DNA of 64,000 nt from an uncultured Clostridia bacterium (GTDB lineage: Bacteria; Bacillota; Clostridia; TANB77; CAG-508): positions 1 to 64,000 of the forward strand of contig CAKOTF010000002.1 of the NCBI GenBank assembly GCA_934120045.1, in the 5' to 3' direction. Of this stretch, positions 26,468 to 35,118 are shown in pieces (positions within the stretch are counted from its first letter, which is position 1; every line of letters begins with the position of its first letter). Under the pieces are notes generated by a model. The model was not told the DNA's origin, did not search any database, and was given only the letters and a program-made list of their open reading frames with translations. Made by a program: the position numbers and the translations under genes.

Positions 26468-27053
26468 ATTTTCTCCCTATTCTCACGATATTATCTCTAT
26501 AATCCGTACCTTCCTTTCTAGCAAACTCTGGAATTGTAAAGCTTTTTATCATTAAAATGATATCTGATTTATTCAATATTTCTGTTTCATAATCACAATT
26601 TTTAAATATTTGTTTCCAGTTATTTGCCCTTTTTATTAAATTTTCTATTGCATTTTCTCCATCTTTTGTCCATATACATAAATAAAATTCATTTTCAATT
26701 ATATTTTTGTCAGCAACAAGTTCATGTGTGCAAATAATTCTTTTTTCAACTATTTGAATACCTACATCATCTTGTAGTTTTCTTTTTAATTCTTGTTGTT
26801 CATTTACAAAGTCTACAATATCAACTTTGCGTGGAATAATAAAAAATGTATATGGGTATTGTTCATTGCTAAACTCAATACTCATACTATTCATTTTATT
26901 TTCTAATTCTTCTTCTGAAAATAATTCTGTATTTATAGGACATATTTTTATAAATAAAATTACTTGTCCATCTAGTGTAGTCAAGTAATTATCTTCTATA
27001 TTTTTAATATTTAAAAATTCATTTAATGTTTTTGTTTTATTCTTGATTTTTAT
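26442..27053 (-). CDS. Conjugation-operon protein, probable ATA start
   Basis: 203 aa if read from ATA at 27053, which has GAGAGG at 27062-27067 exactly eight bases upstream. The in-frame ATG at 27077 lies one base behind its only GA-rich site, too close. Soluble, mixed alpha/beta protein (LTTLDGQVILFIKICPI, YPYTFFIIPRKVDIVDF). The position, between the PrgI-like protein and VirB4, suggests a VirB4 partner or a detached VirB4-like N-terminal domain. I do not recognise the family. Confidence 0.6.
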   Translation of the reverse strand: MKIKNKTKTLNEFLNIKNIEDNYLTTLDGQVILFIKICPINTELFSEEELENKMNSMSIEFSNEQYPYTFFIIPRKVDIVDFVNEQQELKRKLQDDVGIQIVEKRIICTHELVADKNIIENEFYLCIWTKDGENAIENLIKRANNWKQIFKNCDYETEILNKSDIILMIKSFTIPEFARKEGTDYRDNIVRIGRKFARVQQNL

Positions 27054-27357
27054 TAAAATTACCTCTCTTGTACTCATACCTCTTTTGCATAAGTTCATAT
27101 TTTACTATATTTTTAATATTATCAGCCATTGAAAAGTTATTTCTATTTTTAGTAAAAAATACTACTGCAACTACTACACAGCCAATAACAAAGAATGTGG
27201 AAATTAACATTACTTTTGTAAAAAGATATATTATGTATGCAATTACTACTGCAACACTAAAAACAACTATTGTTTTTACTAATTCTTCTATTCCGTACCC
27301 TTCAAAGAACTCTGTTTTTAATCTGATTTGTGTAGGTATTTTTATCATTTTTTTCAT
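27037..27357 (-). CDS. PrgI/VirB3-like membrane protein
   Basis: 106 aa. It begins MKKMIKIPTQIRLKTEFFEG, followed by two transmembrane helices (IVVFSVAVVIAYIIYLF and STFFVIGCVVVAVVFF) and a C-terminal MQKRYEYKRG. This is the layout of PrgI-type proteins of Gram-positive type IV secretion systems, inner-membrane parts next to VirB4. The start overlaps the end of the frameshifted upstream gene in an ATGA. Confidence 0.7.
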   Translation of the reverse strand: MKKMIKIPTQIRLKTEFFEGYGIEELVKTIVVFSVAVVIAYIIYLFTKVMLISTFFVIGCVVVAVVFFTKNRNNFSMADNIKNIVKYELMQKRYEYKRGNFNKNQE

Positions 27358-27963
27358 CTAATACCACCTCCACCAGAGCCTCCGACCATTACTTGTAAAA
27401 TTTCCTCCCTGTCCTTTATAACCTGTATATTGTGAATATGTAAAACTTGAAGGAAATATGAAACCATCAGAATCCCTATAATAGCTTATATCTGCATAGT
27501 AACCTTTCCAAAATCCTTGACAATCACTAAAAGGTCGCAAATAGCATACATTTTCTACTACTTTACCTGAAGAATATAATCCAAAAGCCTCTCTCAAAGA
27601 TTCGCCATCAGTAAGTGCTGCAATTGTTTTCCCAGTATCAGTAACAACATATCTTTTGCCATTTATATTTACTACTTCTCTGTTTTGACAATCTTTATCT
27701 TCTATTTTTGCAAAAGTTACATCTCCTGTTCCTTCATCTGCAACTCCAATAGCATTTCCAAAATAATCTTTGGGAATTTGTAACAAACTTAAAGCAAGTG
27801 TAATCAATACACTTGCAATAATTGTATTTTTTGCAAGTTTTATATATCTTGCCTTATTATCTGGATCAGTTCCCATTTTTATCATAAGAATAAGAAATGT
27901 GATTCCTCCAATTGTGATTCCCACAATTCTTAAAACTCCTATGATTTCTTGTAATGCTTCTAT
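27354..27963 (-). CDS. Type IV secretion membrane protein with one CGG +1 shift and ATA start
   Basis: 202 aa if translated from ATA at 27963 (AGGAGG at 27972-27977, eight bases away) with one base skipped at CGG 27382-27384. Two N-terminal transmembrane helices (IGGITFLILMIKM, NTIIASVLITLALSLLQI) are followed by a soluble Cys-containing domain of about 110 residues. Without the shift the end reads GRRLWWRWY. With it the protein ends GGGSGGGGIR and its TGA overlaps the ATG of the PrgI-like gene, the normal coupling in this operon. The TAG of the preceding gene overlaps the ATA. Probably a VirB2/VirB6-like channel part; its family is uncertain. Confidence 0.65.
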
Positions 27964-28806
27964 TTGCCTCGCCTCCTTCCTCTTGGCATCAATGCTCTCA
28001 AGTTTCTTGCAGTATTACCTGCTGTATTTATTATACTTCCATTTGGTTTTATCATATATTTTCCTAATATTGATGGTGTATTAATTGCCACACAAGCAAT
28101 CGCTATTGCATAAATCAAATGACCATTTGTAATAACTAATATTGATAAATTCATCATGCAAAGCTGTGTTACAAGTGTAAAAGCAGTCATTAGAAAAGCT
28201 CTTATATATTCTGGAAATACACCTTCATCAGAATTTAAAAGCCCAATACTTGCAAATGCTATTCCCATCCTCATAAGTAACATTTCTATTCCGTTTCATT
28301 ATAAATTGACATATTAGTATTAGCCAAGTTATAAGTAATACCAAACAAGCTACTGCAGTAAATATTCCTCCTGTAATATTTCCAGTTAATACTTCTGATA
28401 AGCTAACTGTCTTTACAGGCATTGCATTTAAAATGCTATCTAAGAAACTTGATGTAATACCTACAAAAATATCATAAACTTCCTTAAAACAAATCATTAC
28501 AATAACTGCTTTTAACATCCCTATTACTAAATGAATTGGACTTTTTTCAGGATCTCCATTGTCATGTAAAAAATATGTTTTTATTAATTTACTGATAAAA
28601 ACTATTACTAATATAAAACAAGCATAACTGAAAATGACTTGATATATTCCATTAAAATCTATCTTTGAGCCACCTTGTATTTGAATTGCATTTAGTTCTC
28701 TTTCTATAAAAAAAACTAAATTTACCATACTTTTAAATAATGAATTTAGTGTTGCTTCAGAGCCATCAATAAACTTTTGAATTAATTCTACAAGCATATC
28801 TGCCAT
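27960..28806 (-). CDS. TrbL/VirB6-like channel protein, joined by a +1 shift at CGG
   Basis: 281 aa when one base is skipped at CGG 28291-28293. Read straight, the frame ends in an unrelated KRNRNVTYEDG tail. With the skip it continues as FIMKGIEMLLMRMGIAFASIGLL...GVFPEYIR, which matches the conserved core of TrbL-like proteins (MRGIEL...GLLDS..GVF..Y). Five or more transmembrane helices. It forms the inner-membrane channel of the conjugation system. It starts at ATG 28806 and ends at TAG 27960, overlapping the next start. Annotators would split it into two genes. Confidence 0.82.
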
Positions 28807-28845
28807 ACCGCATCACCTACTCAACAGGAAGATTCACTAATCTTC

Positions 28846-29175
28846 CTACTTGTAGAATCCTAAAATAACATCAATAAGTGCCAAGCCACAAGTTATAAGT
28901 ATCATACTTATTAAAGTTGTTTTAATATTTTGCATATTTCTTCTTCTTTCTCCTTCATCATTTGTTTTTAAGCAATATACATAGTAAATAAAATAGCCTC
29001 CACATATTGTAATTCCTATTCCAGTTAACCAACTAATAATTGCATCTGCTAAATTTTTTGTTCCTGTTACTAATTTTGTATTTTCAAAACTACTTGCATG
29101 AACAACTTGTTGAAATGAAAATAATAGAACAACACATATGATAACTTTAAAAGTAATCCTAATTGTTGTTTTCAT
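28846..29175 (-). CDS. VirB2/TrbC-like pilin subunit
   Basis: 109 aa from the ATG at 29175, inside the end of virD4. A signal peptide (ITFKVIICVVLLFSFQQVVHA) is followed by two hydrophobic segments (AIISWLTGIGITICGGYFIYYVYCL and TTLISMILITCGLALIDVIL) separated by a basic loop NDEGERRRNMQN. This is the plan of small VirB2/TrbC-type membrane subunits of type IV secretion channels. A perfect hairpin (28822-28845) lies after it. Confidence 0.7.
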   Translation of the reverse strand: MKTTIRITFKVIICVVLLFSFQQVVHASSFENTKLVTGTKNLADAIISWLTGIGITICGGYFIYYVYCLKTNDEGERRRNMQNIKTTLISMILITCGLALIDVILGFYK

Positions 29176-31116
29176 CCATTTTGGGAATTGTTTCAATGTT
29201 CTCCTTTCTCTTCTTATTCACTCTCCAGTTTTCTCGAAGTGTCTGTATTTCTTCTTCCTCAAATTCTTCAAAATCTTCATCTTTTACTTTATCCCAGATA
29301 TTCCATATTTTTGCTTTAGATATTTTCCTTTCTTTTCTAGCATTTTCTCTTTCAATTCTTAATCTCTGGTTTTCTTCTTTTGTTCCCATTCCATTTAACT
29401 TGTTAAAGTGCATTTGACTAATGTCTGGCACAACTAATAAGGCTGGTTGTTCTCCAGGTATTATAACAATAATAAATGGGCTCATAATTTTTATTACTTC
29501 ATCTGGTGTTAATAGCTTTCTTGAAATCAAACTCATACTGCTACTAGAATTGTTATATTTAATATTTGTATTACTACTTTCTCCATAACTTTGTACTGTA
29601 TAAGGTCCAAGTTTGTCCGAAATCATAGTGGCTGTATCAATATTATTGCATCTAAGATGTATAAGTACCATATTATCAAGAATATTTTTTGCTCCCTCTT
29701 TGCCGATATTTTTCTTCCAATTGTGCTGTACTTTGAATCGCAATTGTAAATCTACAATTCCTACTTCTAGAAACTGTCAGCATTGATTGGAATGTTTCTA
29801 TTTTAGTAAAGTTTGCAAACTCATCTAATATGAAGTTCATTCTGATAGGTAGTTCTCCACCTTCAGCTCTACTAATATCTACAATGGCAGTATATAATTG
29901 TTGTACTAAAAGACTTCCGTAACTTATGGTATGTTAATTTATCATCATTTAATAAAATATAAATTGCCGTCTTTTTCTTTGCAAAGTCTCTTAAGTCAAA
30001 ATCAGATTTCTGTATAGTATCTGCAACATATTCACTTACAAACATTTGCAAAGTAGAAAGTGCTGCGGCGACAAAACTTCCTCTAGTTTTTGATGGAGCT
30101 GTTGAAGCAACTGCAAAAAACTTTTTGATAGGATCATCAGCCCTTTTATTTTTCATGTATTTATCAATAAGCATTTCTCCGTCATCAGCAGTCTTAAACA
30201 TTTCAGCAACAAAGTAGTAAGCATTTGTTAATGTTTGATATTCTCTTCTACCTTTGTTTTCAATAACAACAGCCATAATTGCTGTTTTTATAACACTCAT
30301 CTCTCCATTTACCCATATAGGCTCTGTCTTATCATTTTTCTCAACCAATACATTTACAATATCATTTACTAAATTTTCTGCAAGGGGAATATCATCATTT
30401 TCTACTGCATTTATTACTAAATCTAAATAGTTATAATAATTACTTTTTAGAAAATTAATGAAATCTAATGCAATAACATTGTAACCTAGCTCTTTTAATT
30501 TTTCTGCAGTATATAAATACAATTCACCTTTAACATCACTAATAAATAAGTTCTCTCCGAGCTAGTCCGTAGCATTGTTATGCTCGGTATTAAAATTGAC
30601 CTTGACTTTCCTGAGCCTGAACTACCTATTAATAATACATGAAAGTTATCATCTATATAATGAATTTTTTCTATATTATTTGTTCTTTCAAAGTTTGTTA
30701 TAATACCTGCAGACTTTAAACAAATTTTATTGTAATCTTGATTTCTATCAATTATGTTGTATTTAAAAACTCTGTCATAATCTTTTTTCTGCAACCACCA
30801 AGCTGTACCGATATTGCCCATCACCAACAGGAGCAGGAATTTCAAGATTATCTGTTAATTTAACTTTCTTGCTATGATATATATTTTGTGTTCCATTTGT
30901 AAATAAAATTAAAAGAGATACTATTATCAGTTCCAATACACAAAATATTGCTAATACTCTTTTTTCTGTTATTAGTGTATTAATAATTGATATAGCATCT
31001 ATATTTAATAATCTTTCAAAATTTTTACTTAATATAAAATGTAGGCTTACTGAAAAATAAGAACTTACTATTATACTAAATAAAATTGCAATTATAATTA
31101 GTATTCTTCTGTTTAT
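29159..31116 (-). CDS. VirD4/TraG coupling ATPase needing five +1 shifts at CGG
   Basis: About 650 aa when one base is skipped at each of five in-frame CGG codons (first bases 30810, 30569, 30559, 29919, 29705); 1958 nt minus 5 is exactly 651 codons. Two N-terminal transmembrane helices are followed by VGDGQYGTAWW, Walker A GSSGSGKSRSI near 165, GENLFISDVKGELY, Walker B FILDEFANF near 427 and EEKYGKEGAKNILDN: the full coupling-protein order. Each skip restores a Gly at a plausible or conserved position. The start seems to be ATA at 31116 behind AAGGGAG; no ATG exists. It would hand relaxase-DNA to the channel. Unless decoding is special, it is a pseudogene, which would leave the element immobile. 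Confidence 0.8.
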
Positions 31117-31171
31117 TTTTATTCTCCCTTATTGGAACTCTCTAGCATTCCTCCTTTTCTTGTAAATTAAA

Positions 31172-31199
31172 AGAACATCTACTTCAATGTAAATGTTCT
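31172..31199 (-). terminator. Hairpin between relaxase and virD4 genes
   Basis: AGAACAT (31172-31178) pairs with ATGTTCT (31193-31199) and is followed on the minus strand by TTTTAATTT. It is a weak terminator or attenuator just before virD4. Confidence 0.45.
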
Positions 31200-31211
31200 G
31201 ATTTTTATATG

Positions 31212-32450
31212 TTACAAATCATCTTCCCAATGAAATACTGAACTATTTGATTTTTGTATTGCTAAATCTATTTTTGCTTGTTTTGATAATTCTTTCTTAA
31301 ATCTTTGCTCATATTTTATAGCATATTTTTCTTCTTGTCTTGCTGAGAAATAAATACAATTGAATATTTTCCAAATCAAATCTCTAGTATAATTGGTATA
31401 TCTAATTTGTGAATATACTTCTTTTTCATTTAATAGTATTCTTTCAAAATTTAATACTTGATTTCCTATTAGTTTTAATATTTCCTCTTCTGCCTTTTCT
31501 TTTTCTTCTTGTTGTGCTTTTTGAATCTTATCTTGATCCTGAAATTTAAATGATACTATTTTCTGTTTTGCTAGAATATATTTTTCTATTTCTACCTGTG
31601 TATCCAATGATGACTCTATTATGCTTTCAGAAATACTATCTACTTGTTTTATAATTTCAGGATACCTTTTTAAATATTGATATTTTATACTTCCTTTTGT
31701 ATTTTTTAATTGCTCTTTTAACTTTAAAAGTTCATCTGCTATTTTTCTCAATTCTTTATCTTTAACAGGCTTCTTCATTATCTTTTTATTAGCAAAATCC
31801 TTTTCATATTGTACCATTTCTTTTATGAACTTCGAATCTGTATTTGCTTTTTTCAATTTTTGTAGCAATACATTTTTTTCTATTATCCCTTTTTTAGCAA
31901 GATCCTTTTCCTTATATAGTTCTATTAGATCTTCTCTAAATATTGCATTTGTAAATTCATCTCGCATTTTATTGATTCTACTATAATTTATATAGTAATT
32001 CATTTTATCTTTTTGTTTACTCCACATTATAGTTTGTAAATGTGGATGCCCTGCCTCCAAATGAACTACTCCTGTGTATTGCAAATCTTCATATTTTACA
32101 TTCATCTTTTTTGCAAAACTTACTAATTTGCTTTCAAATAAGGCTTTCCATTTTTCTTGTGTATCATACCCAAGCCTTATAGCATCATATTCATCAAGTG
32201 ATATTGTGCAACGATAAATCGGTACTTTTTTGTCTGCTAATTTTATTATATATTGGTTAATTGGCTCTATACTTTCCATATTTTCTATATCAGGGAAATC
32301 ATTTATTCTACCAAATAAACCATGTTCTGTATTCGGATTTTTTATTGCAAATTCACTATAAGCAAGATAATTTGTATAGCTTTTATGTTTAAAAAATGTA
32401 CTTCGTTTATTTGGATTAAATGCTTCAAAAAGAAAAACTACATTATTCAT
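31212..32450 (-). CDS. MobP-type relaxase
   Basis: 412 aa. The catalytic N-terminal domain contains YTNYLAYSEFA, GLFGRINDFPDI and the metal-binding His cluster in TGVVHLEAGHPHLQTIMW (residues about 130-150), the pattern of MobP3-like relaxases of Clostridia elements. The remainder is a long charged coiled region ending SVFHWEDDL. It would nick oriT and stay bound to the transferred strand. It overlaps mobC by eight bases. The acidic, aromatic-flanked C-terminus resembles the tails of other element proteins. Confidence 0.85.
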   Translation of the reverse strand: MNNVVFLFEAFNPNKRSTFFKHKSYTNYLAYSEFAIKNPNTEHGLFGRINDFPDIENMESIEPINQYIIKLADKKVPIYRCTISLDEYDAIRLGYDTQEKWKALFESKLVSFAKKMNVKYEDLQYTGVVHLEAGHPHLQTIMWSKQKDKMNYYINYSRINKMRDEFTNAIFREDLIELYKEKDLAKKGIIEKNVLLQKLKKANTDSKFIKEMVQYEKDFANKKIMKKPVKDKELRKIADELLKLKEQLKNTKGSIKYQYLKRYPEIIKQVDSISESIIESSLDTQVEIEKYILAKQKIVSFKFQDQDKIQKAQQEEKEKAEEEILKLIGNQVLNFERILLNEKEVYSQIRYTNYTRDLIWKIFNCIYFSARQEEKYAIKYEQRFKKELSKQAKIDLAIQKSNSSVFHWEDDL

Positions 32451-32904
32451 TTCGGTACATTTCTCCTATTGTATAAAAGTCGTATAAATCCTGTTTACTC
32501 ATATTTTCTGTATCATGATTTATATAATAGTTTGCTTTCTTACGAGCTTTAGCCAACATTTCAATAAAATTTTTGTGCATATCATCTCCAAGTAATCTGT
32601 ATAAAACCTCACCTTGTAAATATGTATTTATTGCACTTGTTCTTAAATTTTTAGCATTTATTTTCCTTTGTGATTTTATAAAAGGCTCTAATTTTGCATC
32701 AATCATCCTGTCTAATTCTTTAATTATAAAATCTAAGTTATCCTTATAAATTTGCAAATCTAACTCTTTATCAATTCCACTTCTTACAATATCAGCCTCA
32801 TATCTTCCTTGTTTTGTAGCCAATTTTTCTAGCATATCCTTTTTATACTTTGGTATTCTTACTATTACAGGAACTAACTTTTCTTCCTCTTTTTGCTCTT
32901 TCAA
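32443..32904 (-). CDS. MobC-like relaxosome accessory protein
   Basis: 153 aa from TTG at 32904 (GAGAGGTGG upstream). The N-terminus VPVIVRIPKYKKDMLEKLA..GRYEADIVRSGIDKEL is ribbon-helix-helix-like, the rest helical. The gene order oriT-mobC-relaxase is typical; this protein would bind oriT and help the relaxase. Confidence 0.65.
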   Translation of the reverse strand: MKEQKEEEKLVPVIVRIPKYKKDMLEKLATKQGRYEADIVRSGIDKELDLQIYKDNLDFIIKELDRMIDAKLEPFIKSQRKINAKNLRTSAINTYLQGEVLYRLLGDDMHKNFIEMLAKARKKANYYINHDTENMSKQDLYDFYTIGEMYRNE

Positions 32905-32924
32905 AATCCACCTCTCTTTCTCCC

Positions 32925-33030
32925 ACAGCGAGAATCAAAATTGCCCTTAGGCAATTTTGCAGGATCAGGGCGATGTCCCCTCGCCCAGTAACTGCCTAAA
33001 AGCGTGGCTTTTAGCGTGAAACACAATTTT
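32925..33030. other. Probable origin of transfer (oriT)
   Basis: The only GC-richer stretch of the operon, directly upstream of the mobC-like and relaxase genes. It holds inverted repeats AAAATTGCC-CTTA-GGCAATTTT and CTAAAAGC-GTG-GCTTTTAG, with GGGCGATGTCCCCTCGCCC between. Such a set of stems next to relaxase genes is the usual form of oriT. The nick site cannot be fixed. Confidence 0.6.
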
Positions 33031-33054
33031 TTATAAGATATCAATTAGATAGCT

Positions 33055-33498
33055 CTAATATTCGTTTTCTTCTATATGTTCATTGCTAGTTATATCCACA
33101 TATTCTCCAAGAATCGATAATGCTTGATCATAACTTTTTGCTTGTGTTGTAATTTTATTGCACATTTCTTTTGCTAGTTCTTCCATATTATTTCTTTTTA
33201 AAGTTCTTGATGCAATTCCCATAAGATTAAAAATATTACCATCTTCTCCAATCAATGCACATTTAGGTCTTGTTATTGTATGTTCATCAATTGAATGTCC
33301 CATTCTATTTCCAAACATATTATCAATCACTTTTTCATCTTCCAGACTTGTCCCATGATATAAATCATAAATAACATTATCTAGTTCTACTCTATAATCA
33401 TATTTTGCTAATGTATTTGGAATTTTATCTTTATCAAATATTTCAAAATAATAACCTGATTTTACTGCTACTTTATCAGTTGAAATTGTTTTATTCAA
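33055..33498 (-). CDS. Hypothetical element protein, 147 aa
   Basis: Starts at TTG 33498 within the last codons of the upstream gene, behind GAGGAGG. It has no recognised domain; a conserved-looking core is PKCALIGEDGNIFNLMGIAS. It ends IEENEY, a weaker form of the acidic tail. Proteins with this core occur in many Clostridia elements. It lies between the antirestriction gene and oriT, so it may enter the recipient early. Confidence 0.6.
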   Translation of the reverse strand: MNKTISTDKVAVKSGYYFEIFDKDKIPNTLAKYDYRVELDNVIYDLYHGTSLEDEKVIDNMFGNRMGHSIDEHTITRPKCALIGEDGNIFNLMGIASRTLKRNNMEELAKEMCNKITTQAKSYDQALSILGEYVDITSNEHIEENEY

Positions 33499-34729
33499 AT
33501 TCTTCTTCCTCCTCTCTTTTCTGATTTTTTTCTAAATCTTCCTTTTCCATTAAATACCCATACTCAGTAAATACACCATTATATGTACAACCTTTTTGGG
33601 TATAATCTTTTGCTAATTTATAGTAATCAATATAATTTTCTAAAAGACTAATATCATCAAAATGACCTGTTTCATTTACTAGATATTTTCCCATATCTGA
33701 CAAGTCATTTATATTAGTCAATAAATTATATCTATTAGTTTTACTTGCATAATCCACTAAATCATGAATGTAATTTATTTCTCTATCTTTGACTTCTAAT
33801 AATGCTAAAAATTTCTGCATTCTAATATTATCAAAGTTTCTTACTTCTTTACATAGCAATTCTATTTCTTGAAAAGGTGTTAAATATGAATCTTTGAAAA
33901 ATTTATCTATTTTATATTTCATTACCTTATTAAATCTATCAGATAATATTTCATCAGTAAAATTAACTATTTCACATTTAGTGACATGAGTATCTTGTAT
34001 TGTCAATTTATTATAATCCAAATTTATAAGTCTAAATTTTTCTTCCAGTCTTTCTTTTGTTGTTGGCAAATATATTGTAACTCTACCATACATATATTTT
34101 TCTTCAAATTCTTTCTTATTTACTACTTCTACTTTTAATATTTTGTCCTTTTCAATTTTAGGTTGAATCAATTCATTGTCTAACATTTCTCTTGTATTTA
34201 TCAAAAGTCCATAAGAGCAAAAATTTTCCTTTATATTTGCATCAAATAAATAATTTTCTGCCAATTTTGAAAAATCCATAAATGGAATTACATTAATATC
34301 CATCTTATATCCAGGTACTTTTTGTGCTATTAATTTTCCTAACTCATGTAAATTATATTTTTCTATTATCTGATAATCGTTTATATTGGTTATTAATTCA
34401 ATTATTTCATTTAAATTTTTTATACTATATCTTTTTATTTCAGCATAAGCATTTAAAATACGGCATTCATTCTCATTTAATTTTGAGATTAAATTATTAA
34501 TTGCTTGTATTTCTTCAATTTTAATATATTCTCTCTTTTCATATTGTTCCTCTAAAAGATTATTAATACACGAATCCATCAATGATACATCTTGTGTTTC
34601 ATCTCCAAGTTTAACTCTATGTATAATATAATCCGTTGCATCTTCTGTTAGTTCAAATGTTTTCATTTTATCTAATAGCATTGCATTAAATTTTATATAA
34701 TCATCTTTATTAGCAACAATTACTTTCAT
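33491..34729 (-). CDS. ArdA-like antirestriction protein
   Basis: 412 aa, soluble and acidic. Two segments have the ArdA/YodL pattern: LGKLIAQKVPG...MDFSKLAENYLFD (about 130-170) and MGKYLVNETGHFD...YIDYYKLAKDY...GVFTEYGYL (about 350-395). The middle part is beta-rich (RVTIYLPTTKERLEEKF). ArdA proteins mimic DNA and block type I restriction enzymes in the new host. Its position near oriT fits a leading-region gene. It ends EEEEEFE, and the same bases give the binding site of the next gene. Its 5' leader holds a 25-bp repeat shared with metK. Confidence 0.65.
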   Translation of the reverse strand: MKVIVANKDDYIKFNAMLLDKMKTFELTEDATDYIIHRVKLGDETQDVSLMDSCINNLLEEQYEKREYIKIEEIQAINNLISKLNENECRILNAYAEIKRYSIKNLNEIIELITNINDYQIIEKYNLHELGKLIAQKVPGYKMDINVIPFMDFSKLAENYLFDANIKENFCSYGLLINTREMLDNELIQPKIEKDKILKVEVVNKKEFEEKYMYGRVTIYLPTTKERLEEKFRLINLDYNKLTIQDTHVTKCEIVNFTDEILSDRFNKVMKYKIDKFFKDSYLTPFQEIELLCKEVRNFDNIRMQKFLALLEVKDREINYIHDLVDYASKTNRYNLLTNINDLSDMGKYLVNETGHFDDISLLENYIDYYKLAKDYTQKGCTYNGVFTEYGYLMEKEDLEKNQKREEEEEFE

Positions 34730-34748
34730 TGACTACCTCCTAATTTCT

Positions 34749-34773
34749 CTCGCACGAGAATCGATTTTGTGCC
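34749..34773 (-). repeat. 25-bp leader repeat, copy 1
   Basis: Identical over 25 bp to 37974-37998. It contains the palindromes AATCGATT and CTCGTGCGAG (minus strand). It sits about 20 bp before the ArdA-like gene, and both copies are followed by a similar AT-rich block ending in TACCTCTA on the plus strand. Confidence 0.75.
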
Positions 34774-34812
34774 ATTTTTATATTTTTTTAGTATAGTTTT
34801 ACCTCTATAAAA

Positions 34813-35118
34813 TCACTCAAACTCCTCTGTTTCATTTAATTCAGGTATTTTGTATTCCTTAATTTCTTCAATCGATAACTCATTTTCATCTATTTCCTTT
34901 AATATACTATTAATTTTTTTCACATCATACCTTATACAATATGTATCTATAATATCTTCTCTATATACACTTCTTGCATATTTATCTTTTATAAATTGTT
35001 CTGCTTTTTGTGGACTTAGACTTATAAAACTATTTAATATTTCTTGTGCTTCTCTATCTAGCTTAAATCTTTCTATATAATCTTTTTTCCAAAAAAATAA
35101 ATTAAATTTACTCTCCAA
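34813..35118 (-). CDS. Hypothetical element protein with EEFE tail
   Basis: 101 aa from TTG at 35118, ten bases behind GAGGAG and inside the DUF3560 gene. It is soluble and helical, without a recognised domain, and ends NETEEFE. The next gene is more than 80 bases away with its own leader, so the tail is not explained by an overlapping start. Confidence 0.55.
   Translation of the reverse strand: MESKFNLFFWKKDYIERFKLDREAQEILNSFISLSPQKAEQFIKDKYARSVYREDIIDTYCIRYDVKKINSILKEIDENELSIEEIKEYKIPELNETEEFE

Noticed and set aside
31122..31148. Nine-codon leader peptide before virD4
   Set aside because: The ATG at 31148 is only one base behind its AAAGGAGG, too close for initiation.
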